From JAITMY01 sp031549685 (GTDB lineage Bacteria > Bacteroidota > Bacteroidia > Bacteroidales > UBA932), in NCBI GenBank assembly GCA_031549685.1, contig JAVBPG010000038.1:1-33956 (forward strand): 33,956 bases of DNA, given 5' to 3'. The notes under the pieces were generated by a model. It worked only from the letters and a program-made list of their open reading frames with translations. It was not told the DNA's origin and made no database searches. Position 1 is the first letter of the stretch, and each line of letters begins with the position of its first letter. The position numbers and the translations under genes were made by a program. Positions 7,332 through 13,893 of the stretch are shown here, piece by piece.

Positions 7332-8321
7332 CTACTGCGGCCAGTACTGCACAGCAAACGTCAGCAAAATCAAGGCCCAGAACAGCAAGCCCGCAATGCG
7401 CCGGTACTTGCTTAATGCAAAATAGTTGGCCATAAGCACGCTGGCCGGTAAGGCCGTAAGCGGCACCAGCATTACCGCATTTAACGGTAGCAGCAGCATG
7501 GACAGCAGTAGAATAAAAAAAGCCCAGGCAAACAACGCGTGAATTTTTTGCACCTTAATGCGCGAAGTCATTAACCCCCGCGCCAGCATAAGCACCGCCA
7601 GCAGCACCACCAGCAGCAGGTAGCACAGGTACACCCAGGCCACCACGCCGCCATCGCCGGGCGCACCGCCCGACGGCGATAGCAAAGCGCTGCTCAGCAT
7701 GTGAAAAATGGTAAAGCCGTCGTTGTCGGTTACCAGGTACAGCACAAAGGTGTAAAGGTAGGGCAAAGCTGCACCACCCAAGGCAATGGCCCAATCGCGC
7801 CACTCGGTGGGTGTACGCAGCAGTAGCAAGGCCGGCGGTATGAGCAGCAGCAAAAAAATGGCCGGGGCAAAAAATAGCGAGGCCACGGAGAATAAGGCAA
7901 AGGCCAAAAAAATGGAGGAAAACACGCGCTCGTTCTTATACAGCTTAAGCAGAAAAAACAGCCCCAGCACAAAGAAAAACGCAGCGGCGTAAGCGCCGTT
8001 CAGCCCATGCAGGATTGGGAAAGCCGAGCAGCTTAGCGCAAAAATAAATGGCGGAAGGTAGGCCTGCTCCGAGGCAAAAAAGTGGCGATTGTTCAGCTGA
8101 ATCAGCATTAGCCCGAGTACGTACAGCAGCAAAAAGGCCGCAATGGTAGAGAACAAGGGGTAGCGCTCAACCAGCGGCATCAGCCAGCACTCCAGCGGCA
8201 TCATGGGTGCATCATCCGCCACCGCCGGCGGGCCGAAAAAGCTGCGCGCCCACAGCAGCAGCAGCAGTAGCGTGCCAACGGCAACGGCTGAAGCCGGATT
8301 TTTTTTGAAAATACCAAACAC
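7332..8321 (-). CDS. Polytopic inner-membrane protein, possibly DUF6427 family
   Basis: The 329-residue protein has roughly nine to ten hydrophobic segments, beginning with a helix at about residues 12-28 (SAVAVGTLLLLLLWARSFFG). The overall pattern resembles the Bacteroidota-restricted DUF6427 proteins, which have no established activity. I see no catalytic motif. It lies 82 nt downstream of the carbamoyltransferase on the same strand, with a repeat in between, so it may be read from the same transcript. Its stop is 17 nt from the convergent MFS stop. The family assignment is tentative. Confidence 0.7.
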   Translation of the reverse strand: MFGIFKKNPASAVAVGTLLLLLLWARSFFGPPAVADDAPMMPLECWLMPLVERYPLFSTIAAFLLLYVLGLMLIQLNNRHFFASEQAYLPPFIFALSCSAFPILHGLNGAYAAAFFFVLGLFFLLKLYKNERVFSSIFLAFALFSVASLFFAPAIFLLLLIPPALLLLRTPTEWRDWAIALGGAALPYLYTFVLYLVTDNDGFTIFHMLSSALLSPSGGAPGDGGVVAWVYLCYLLLVVLLAVLMLARGLMTSRIKVQKIHALFAWAFFILLLSMLLLPLNAVMLVPLTALPASVLMANYFALSKYRRIAGLLFWALILLTFAVQYWPQ

Positions 8322-8327
8322 CTGTTT

Positions 8328-8356
8328 TAATTTACAATTTGACGATTTACCGTTGA
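8328..8356. repeat. AATTTACAATTTGACGATTTAC repeat, single arm
   Basis: TTTACAATTTGACGATTTAC recurs at 11548 and 25510 and in looser form at 2676. Only one arm is present here. It sits just upstream of the membrane-protein start. Confidence 0.65.
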
Positions 8357-8403
8357 CGCCTTAGCGCGCATCCTCCGACACGCCGCCAACTTTTGCCGCC
8401 TGC

Positions 8404-9393
8404 TTATAGTATGCACGGCATGTCGTCAAGGGTTCGTTGCCGCTCGCTCTCCAAAATACGCTTGATGACCGTTTGCGCGCTCACTACCCTGTTTGCAGCT
8501 TCCTGAAATACGATGCTTTGCGGACTTTCAATCACGTCATCGGTTACAATCATGTTGCGGCGCACGGGCAGGCAGTGCATAAAGTAGGCGTTGTTGGTCA
8601 GCGCCATTTTTTCGGTATCCACCGTCCAGGCCCTGTCCTTGCTTAAAATCTTTCCGTAGCTCTCATCCGCGTAGGCCGCCCAGTTTTTGGCGTAAATAAA
8701 ATCGGCACCCTCAAAGGCTCTGCGCTGATCGTATTCCACCTTGGCCGAACCCACAAACCGTGGGTCGAGCTCGTAGCCCTCGGGGTGGGTAATCATAAAA
8801 TCATAGTCGGTGGCGTTCATCCACTCGGCAAACGAGTTGGGCACAGCCTGCGGCAGCGCCTTGGGGTGCGGAGCCCAGGTAAGCACCACCTTGGGCCGCG
8901 CGGTTTTTTTGTGCTCCTCAATGGTAATGAGGTCGGCAAAGCTTTGCAGCGGGTGGCGCGTAGCCGCCTCCAAGCTGACAACGGGCTTGCCCGAGTATTT
9001 TATAAACTGGTTGAGAATGGTCTCTTCGTAATCAAACGACTTGCTCTCGAAGCGGGCAAACGAACGCACGCCAATCACATCGCAGTAGCCGGCCATCACG
9101 GGAATGGCCTCCAGAATGTGCTCCGTTTTATCGCCATCCATTACCACGCCGCGCTCGGTTTCGAGCTTCCACACGCCCTGGTTCATATCGAGCACTATAA
9201 CGTTCATGCCCAGGTTCATGGCTGCCTTTTGGGTGCTGAGGCGCGTGCGCAGGCTCGAGTCGAAGAACACGAGCAGCATGGTTTTATTTTTGCCCAGCGC
9301 GTCCCACTTAAAGGGGTTTTTCTTTACCTCCAAAGCCTCGGCCACAGCCGCCTTGAGGTTGCCAACATCGTTTACGCAGGTAAAATGGTTCAT
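8404..9393 (-). CDS. argF': N-acyl-L-ornithine carbamoyltransferase (SOTC/AOTC type)
   Basis: The 329-residue protein has the carbamoyl-phosphate motif SSLRTRLSTQKA (46-57), ATRHPLQSFADL, the family-specific WAPHPKALPQAVPNSFAEW, and HCLPVRRNMIVTDDV. Overall it closely resembles Bacteroides fragilis succinylornithine carbamoyltransferase as I recall it. It carbamoylates N-acylornithine to N-acylcitrulline in the cytosol. The residue that discriminates acyl groups (Pro90 in the B. fragilis enzyme, Glu92 in the Xanthomonas acetyl enzyme) is Thr90 here, in GDKTEH. Succinylornithine is the more likely substrate because Glu is absent. Transcription probably starts at the -7 box at 9531-9524, giving a leader of more than 100 nt with hairpins. 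Confidence 0.93.
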   Translation of the reverse strand: MNHFTCVNDVGNLKAAVAEALEVKKNPFKWDALGKNKTMLLVFFDSSLRTRLSTQKAAMNLGMNVIVLDMNQGVWKLETERGVVMDGDKTEHILEAIPVMAGYCDVIGVRSFARFESKSFDYEETILNQFIKYSGKPVVSLEAATRHPLQSFADLITIEEHKKTARPKVVLTWAPHPKALPQAVPNSFAEWMNATDYDFMITHPEGYELDPRFVGSAKVEYDQRRAFEGADFIYAKNWAAYADESYGKILSKDRAWTVDTEKMALTNNAYFMHCLPVRRNMIVTDDVIESPQSIVFQEAANRVVSAQTVIKRILESERQRTLDDMPCIL

Positions 9394-9424
9394 GTATTTT
9401 AGAAAATTTAGTTTTTATTGGGAT

Positions 9425-9505
9425 AAGATTGCTTTGCCCCGCAGGGCGGGACGAAACAATCTTCAGAAGCTGTACCGGAAGATCCCACATTAAACGCGGG
9501 ATGAC
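9425..9505. repeat. Palindromic repeats in the argF' leader
   Basis: AAGATTG (9425-9431) pairs with CAATCTT (9457-9463), with an inner GCCCCGC/GGGCGGG-like stem. This is followed by GATCCCACATTAAACGCGGG at 9481, related to the ATCCCGAATCAAGCTCGGGA element at 32506. Both lie between the argF' start and its probable promoter, so they would be transcribed. Confidence 0.65.
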
Positions 9506-9520
9506 AATACTTTTTACGAC

Positions 9521-9551
9521 TTGCAAAGGTACTCTTTTTTTTGTACTTTTG
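9521..9551. promoter_or_regulatory. Divergent back-to-back promoters for argF' and the GNAT gene
   Basis: Plus strand: TTG at 9521-9523, a 20-nt gap, then TACTTTTG at 9544-9551. Minus strand: TACCTTTG at 9531-9524. Both match TAnnTTTG. The minus -7 box directly abuts the plus-strand -33 TTG, so the two promoters would compete or be controlled together, for instance by an arginine repressor. No operator can be assigned. Confidence 0.65.
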
Positions 9552-9627
9552 CAGGCTATTTTCTTGCGCTTCAAAAGCAAAAGAGAGTGAATTTTTATCG
9601 TTTGCCAGTTTTTTAATCCGATCGAAA

Positions 9628-10287
9628 TTGAACGTAAAAATTTTTGTTGCTACCGCTGAGCACGCCGTGTTTGCCAAGCGTATTTGCGAAATGATACTGG
9701 AGTCGGCCAAGCAGCGCGGCACCGGCATTGCCTCGCGTACGCCCGAGTACGTTGCGCAAAAAATGCGCGACGGCAAAGCTGTGGTGGCCATTGATGTTGA
9801 TGCGAACCGCATTGTTGGCTTCAGCTACATCGAAACGTGGGGGCACGGCCGGTTTGTGGCCAACTCGGGCTTGATAGTTGACCCCGAATACCGCTACATG
9901 GGCCTGGCGTACAAAATCAAGAAAAAGGTATTTTACCTCAGCCGGAAAAAGTATCCCAACGCCCGCATTTTCGGCATTACCACCGGACAGGCCGTAATGA
10001 AAATCAACTCGGCGCTGGGCTACGTGCCCGTTACCTTTGCCGAGCTGACGGACGACCAGGAGTTTTGGGACGGCTGCAAGGGCTGCCGCAACTACGACAT
10101 ACTGCAGCGCACCAACCATCGCATGTGCCTGTGCACGGGCATGCTGTACGACCCCGGAAAGCACAGGACGATGTGGCAAAAAGCGGTTGACTTCATCCGC
10201 CGCCACAACACGCGCGCCCAGCGCACGCGCTTCCGCTGGTGGATGCGCAACCGCAGGTTGAAGCAGAAAAGATTTTTAGGAAAATAA
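9628..10287 (+). CDS. GNAT acyltransferase of the arginine cluster (candidate N-acylglutamate synthase)
   Basis: From the TTG at 9628 the protein has 219 residues. The acyl-CoA-binding region is seen in NSGLIVDPEYRYMGLAYKIKKK, followed by GITTGQAVMKINSALGYVPVTFAELTDD and a cysteine-rich stretch GCKGCRNYD...CLCTGMLYDP. This gene type precedes argG in Bacteroidota arginine clusters, so acylation of glutamate (acetyl or succinyl) is inferred. The frame is open upstream to 9541, but that stretch contains the -7 box TACTTTTG, so it cannot be the translated start. The first ATG lies inside the domain; a TTG start is therefore proposed. The C-terminus is strongly basic (RRLKQKRFLGK). Confidence 0.82.
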   Translation: MNVKIFVATAEHAVFAKRICEMILESAKQRGTGIASRTPEYVAQKMRDGKAVVAIDVDANRIVGFSYIETWGHGRFVANSGLIVDPEYRYMGLAYKIKKKVFYLSRKKYPNARIFGITTGQAVMKINSALGYVPVTFAELTDDQEFWDGCKGCRNYDILQRTNHRMCLCTGMLYDPGKHRTMWQKAVDFIRRHNTRAQRTRFRWWMRNRRLKQKRFLGK

Positions 10288-10299
10288 AAATTGGACATG

Positions 10300-10337
10300 C
10301 GACACGCGACGTGCGAAAAATCGCATGTCGCGTGTCG
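10300..10337. repeat. Near-perfect palindrome CGACACGCGACGTGCGA
   Basis: CGACACGCGACGTGCGA (10300-10316) is complementary to 10321-10337 at 16 of 17 positions, with a 4-nt loop. It fills the gap between the GNAT gene and argG. Related words occur at 20935-20999 and 25545-25592. It could attenuate or terminate read-through, but has no U-tract. Confidence 0.8.
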
Positions 10338-10365
10338 AGGTTCTCAAGTCTAAATTTATAAGAAA

Positions 10366-11547
10366 ATGGAAAAAGTTTTAGTTGCCTTCAGCGGAGGTTT
10401 GGACACCTCGTTTTGCGTAAAATACCTCAAGGAAGAAAAGGGCATGGAGGTGCACACCGCCCTGGTAAACACAGGTGGTTTCAGCCAAGAGGAGCTCAAC
10501 GTTATTACCCAAAAAGCAAAAGAGCTGGGTAGCGTAAGCCACGTAAACATTGACGTTACCGAGGAGTACTACCAAAAGTGCATCCGCTACATGATTTTTG
10601 GCAACATTCTTAAGAACAGCACCTATCCGCTTTCGGTAAGCTCCGAGCGCGCCTTCCAGGCCATTGCCATTGTGGAGTACGCCAAGCAAATCGGCGCCAA
10701 GCACGTTGCGCACGGCAGCACCGGCGCGGGCAACGACCAGGTTCGCTTCGATTTGATTTTTCAAGTCATTGCGCCCGAAATTAACATCATCACTCCCATT
10801 CGCGACCTTACCATCAAGCGCCAGGACGAGATTGATTTTCTCAAAAAGCACGGCTACGATTTCCCCTGGACAAAGGCAAAATACTCGATTAACCAAGGGC
10901 TGTGGGGAACCAGCGTTGGCGGCGTGGAAACGCTGAAAGCCGATGGCGAGCTGCCCGAAGAAGCGTACCCTACGCAGGTAAGTAAAAGCGGCAGCGAAAA
11001 GGTGCAGGTTGAGTTTGTAAAGGGTGAACCGGTGGCGCTCAACGGCAAAAAAATGCCGGCGGTGGAGCTGATTCGCGAGCTGGGAAAAATGGCTGGCCCC
11101 TACGGCGTGGGCCGCGATACGCACGTAGGCGATACCATTATTGGCATAAAAGGACGTGTAGGATTTGAAGCGGCCGCGCCGCTCATTCTGATTAAGGCGC
11201 ACCACCTGCTCGAAAAGCACGTGCTTACCAAGTGGCAGCAGTACTGGAAAGAGCAGCTGGCCGGATGGTACGGCATGCTGCTGCACGAAGCGCAATACTT
11301 AGAGCCGGTAATGCGCGACATTGAAAAGTTTCTGGAATCGACGCAGGAGAATGTAACGGGTAGCGTTGAGGTAAAGCTGCAGCCCTACCACTTCAGCATT
11401 GTGGGCTGCAAGAGCGAGCACGACCTCATGAGCAGCAAATTCGGCGAGTACGGCGAAATCAACAAGGCCTTTACGGGCGACGATGTGAAAGGGTTTACCA
11501 AAATCCTGAGCATGCAAATGAAAATCTGGAACGGAGTGAATAATTAA
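10366..11547 (+). CDS. argG: Argininosuccinate synthase
   Basis: The 393-residue protein begins MEKVLVAFSGGLDTSFCVKYL, with the ATP-pyrophosphatase P-loop SGGLDTS at 9-15. It also has AHGSTGAGNDQVRFD and PYGVGRDTHVGDTIIGIKGR, typical of ArgG. The enzyme condenses citrulline and aspartate with ATP to give argininosuccinate. Length is normal for the family. It follows the GNAT gene after a 78-nt gap with a palindrome, and argC follows after 106 nt with another palindrome, so the three probably form a unit. argH, the next enzyme, is not in the window. Confidence 0.97.
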   Translation: MEKVLVAFSGGLDTSFCVKYLKEEKGMEVHTALVNTGGFSQEELNVITQKAKELGSVSHVNIDVTEEYYQKCIRYMIFGNILKNSTYPLSVSSERAFQAIAIVEYAKQIGAKHVAHGSTGAGNDQVRFDLIFQVIAPEINIITPIRDLTIKRQDEIDFLKKHGYDFPWTKAKYSINQGLWGTSVGGVETLKADGELPEEAYPTQVSKSGSEKVQVEFVKGEPVALNGKKMPAVELIRELGKMAGPYGVGRDTHVGDTIIGIKGRVGFEAAAPLILIKAHHLLEKHVLTKWQQYWKEQLAGWYGMLLHEAQYLEPVMRDIEKFLESTQENVTGSVEVKLQPYHFSIVGCKSEHDLMSSKFGEYGEINKAFTGDDVKGFTKILSMQMKIWNGVNN

Positions 11548-11647
11548 TTTACAATTTGACGATTTACAATTGACCATTTAAATGCTATGAGGTTCTGCGG
11601 GGCGTGGGTGGAAAACCGTAAATCGTAAATTGTAAATCGTAAATTTT
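11546..11647. repeat. AATTTACAATTTGACGATTTAC palindrome between argG and argC
   Basis: AATTTACAATTTGACGATTT (11546-11565) faces CGTAAATCGTAAATTGTAAATCG (11617-11639) in inverted orientation, ending AAATTTT at 11647. The centre is unrelated (GCTATGAGGTTCTGCGGGG). The left arm begins inside the argG stop codon and the right arm ends 7 nt before the argC ATG. Confidence 0.8.
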
Positions 11648-11653
11648 AGAATA

Positions 11654-12631
11654 ATGACCTCAAAAGTTACTATTGGTATCGTTGGCGGTGCGGGGTACAC
11701 CGCGGGCGAGCTGCTGCGCATACTGGTCAACCATCCGCAGGCGGAGGTAAGGTGGGTGTACAGTACCAGCAACGCGGGCAACCCCGTAAGCCAGGTGCAC
11801 AGCGACCTGCTGGGCGAAACCGACCTTGCATTTACCGATAAAATTACCGCTGTCGATGTAATTTTTTTGTGCCTCGGTCACGGCCTTTCGGCAGATTTTT
11901 TGCAAAAAAACAGCATTGCGGCGAGCACCAGAATCATTGATTTGGGCAACGATTTCCGCGTAAGCAGCACCTGCGGCGAGCGCGCATTTGTATACGGCTT
12001 GCCCGAAATTTTTCGCGACGAAATTTGCGCCGCGCAAAACGTGGCCAACCCCGGCTGCTTTGCCACCGCCATTCAGCTGGCGCTGCTTCCGCTTGCGCAA
12101 AATAAGCTGCTGCAAAGCGAGGTGCACATCAACGCCATTACGGGCAGCACCGGAGCAGGCCGCTCGCTCAGCGAAACAGGGCACTTCAGCTACCGCAACA
12201 ACAACGTGGCCATTTACAAGCCCTTTAAGCATCAGCACCTGGCCGAGATTGGCAAAACGCTAAGTGCAGCGCAGGGCGGCGAAGCCCCTGAGCTGTCGTT
12301 TATTCCCGTGCGCGGCAACTTTACCCGTGGTATTTTTGCCACGCTTTACACCGAATGCGGGTTGAGCGAGGAGGAGGCGATTCTGTTGTACAGCAAGTTT
12401 TACGAGGGACATCCCTTTACCTTTGTATCGGGCTCGGAGTTGTCCTTAAAAGAGGTGGTAAACACAAACAAGTGCTTTGTGCACCTGCAAAAATTCGGCA
12501 GGAAGTTGCTCATTACCTCCATCATTGACAACCTCATGAAAGGCGCGTCGGGACAGGCAGTGCAGAACATGAACCTGATGTTTGGACTTGATGAAACCTT
12601 GGGGTTGAGGTTAAAGCCAACCGGCTTCTAA
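11654..12631 (+). CDS. argC: N-acyl-gamma-glutamyl-phosphate reductase
   Basis: The 325-residue protein starts MTSKVTIGIVGGAGYTAGEL, a Rossmann NADP-binding GxxGxxG site that identifies ArgC. The catalytic cysteine is C135 in VANPGCFATA. GSTGAGRSLSETGHFSYR and PVRGNFTRGIFATLY are also family-typical. It reduces N-acylglutamyl phosphate to the semialdehyde with NADPH. Whether the acyl group is acetyl or succinyl cannot be told from this protein. It is the last arginine gene of the plus-strand block; argD lies about 7 kb away on the other strand. Confidence 0.96.
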   Translation: MTSKVTIGIVGGAGYTAGELLRILVNHPQAEVRWVYSTSNAGNPVSQVHSDLLGETDLAFTDKITAVDVIFLCLGHGLSADFLQKNSIAASTRIIDLGNDFRVSSTCGERAFVYGLPEIFRDEICAAQNVANPGCFATAIQLALLPLAQNKLLQSEVHINAITGSTGAGRSLSETGHFSYRNNNVAIYKPFKHQHLAEIGKTLSAAQGGEAPELSFIPVRGNFTRGIFATLYTECGLSEEEAILLYSKFYEGHPFTFVSGSELSLKEVVNTNKCFVHLQKFGRKLLITSIIDNLMKGASGQAVQNMNLMFGLDETLGLRLKPTGF

Positions 12632-12687
12632 CTGGTCAACCAACACATTTTTAGCTCTATAACAAAAACAATCTACCTTTTACTTTC

Positions 12688-12716
12688 TTTGCTTTACACA
12701 AAATCAGCTATCTTTG
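12688..12716 (+). promoter_or_regulatory. Promoter for the WecA-like gene
   Basis: TTTG at 12688-12691 and TATCTTTG at 12709-12716, 17 nt apart, match the -33/-7 pattern of Bacteroidota. The ATG is at 12737. This suggests transcription independent of argC. Confidence 0.7.
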
Positions 12717-12736
12717 CCTCATAATCTTTCGGGCAA

Positions 12737-13873
12737 ATGTTTTTTCTTTTTTACTGCGCCATATCCGCTTTTTTGGTTACGTTTATTGCCATGCCTGTGC
12801 TCATAAACGTGCTTACCAAGCAGCTGCTGCTCGACATCGGCGGACGGCGTAAAATACACAAGGGCTTTGTTCCATCCATGGGTGGCATTGCCATTTTTAT
12901 TGGCTTTGTATTTGCCTCCATCGTGTGGATTCCGGTCAGCGAGCTGGCATTCTACCGCTACTTCTGCGCGGCTGCCATCATACTCTTTATTACCGGCATG
13001 CGCGATGACCTAACGCCGCTAAGCCCGCGCGGAAAGCTCATCATGCAGCTGCTGGCGGCCACCATGGTGGCGTGGGGCGGCGGCGGCGAAATGAGCATTC
13101 GCATCAGCTCGCTGTACGGCTTTCTGGGAATACACGAGCTCCCCCTATTCTTCAGCTACGCGCTTACCATCTTTGTCATCATTGTTATTACGAATGCCTT
13201 TAACCTAATCGACGGGCTCGACGGGCTGGCAGGCTCCATTGGCGTGGCTGCCTTTACGTTTTTAGCGGGCTGGTTTTTGCTGGTGCGCGACGGACAAAAT
13301 CACAGCTGGGCCATGGCCCTGCTGCTCATCGCATTTATTGGCGCTACGATAGCGTTCCTGTGCTACAACTGGCATCCGGCATCCATTTTTATGGGCGATA
13401 CGGGCTCGCTCATGCTGGGCTTTGTGCTCTCGGTTGCGGTAATTAAGTTTATTCAAATCAACGGTAGCCCCAGCTTTGTAAGCGAGTATAAGCTCAACGC
13501 CCCGCTCAGCATGGCCGCAGCCTTTGCCATTATACCGCTTTTTGACACCGGCCGCATTTTTATACTTCGCATCAGCCAGGGGCGCTCACCCTTTGCACCG
13601 GACAAGCTGCACATTCACCACCTGCTCATGCGCATAGGGCTTAAGCACCCGCAGGTAGCGCTGGTAATGACCGGGCTGTACCTGCTGCTGGTAGCCTTTG
13701 TATACCTGCTCTCGCGCAAGCTATCCGACAACTTTCTCATCCCCATTTTAATTGCCACCTGCTTTGGGCTGCACTTCCTCCTCAGCTACGTTGTAAACGT
13801 TGTGTTCAAGCATCGCCGCGACGATGTGCAGGAGCAAATTACAACAAACTCCATTGATAGCGCGCAGCTGTAA
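12737..13873 (+). CDS. wecA: WecA/TagO-type undecaprenyl-phosphate sugar-1-phosphate transferase
   Basis: The 378-residue protein has about 10-11 membrane segments and the polyprenyl-phosphate N-acetylhexosamine-1-phosphate transferase signatures. These are RKIHKGFVPSMGGIAIF near residue 38, MRDDLTPLSP, NAFNLIDGLDGLAGS with the catalytic aspartates, FMGDTGSLMLGF, and the cytosolic HIHHLLMRIGLKH motif that distinguishes WecA/TagO from MraY. It transfers a HexNAc-1-phosphate onto undecaprenyl phosphate at the inner membrane, starting surface glycan synthesis. The C-terminal hydrophilic tail is short. No glycan cluster surrounds it. The gene ends 20 nt before the convergent M56 gene. Confidence 0.93.
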   Translation: MFFLFYCAISAFLVTFIAMPVLINVLTKQLLLDIGGRRKIHKGFVPSMGGIAIFIGFVFASIVWIPVSELAFYRYFCAAAIILFITGMRDDLTPLSPRGKLIMQLLAATMVAWGGGGEMSIRISSLYGFLGIHELPLFFSYALTIFVIIVITNAFNLIDGLDGLAGSIGVAAFTFLAGWFLLVRDGQNHSWAMALLLIAFIGATIAFLCYNWHPASIFMGDTGSLMLGFVLSVAVIKFIQINGSPSFVSEYKLNAPLSMAAAFAIIPLFDTGRIFILRISQGRSPFAPDKLHIHHLLMRIGLKHPQVALVMTGLYLLLVAFVYLLSRKLSDNFLIPILIATCFGLHFLLSYVVNVVFKHRRDDVQEQITTNSIDSAQL

Positions 13874-13893
13874 ATGTAACTTTTTCTCAGAAT

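Noticed and set aside
9541..9627. N-terminal extension of the GNAT gene from the TTG at 9541
   Set aside because: The stretch contains the -7 box TACTTTTG and the added residues do not resemble a GNAT N-terminus.
10300..10337. CRISPR repeat
   Set aside because: Only one palindrome is present, with no regularly spaced copies or spacers; the same holds for the other palindromes in the window.
10378..11295. Minus-strand open frame (305 codons) opposite argG
   Set aside because: argG is unmistakable on the plus strand; the antisense frame is a codon-bias artefact.
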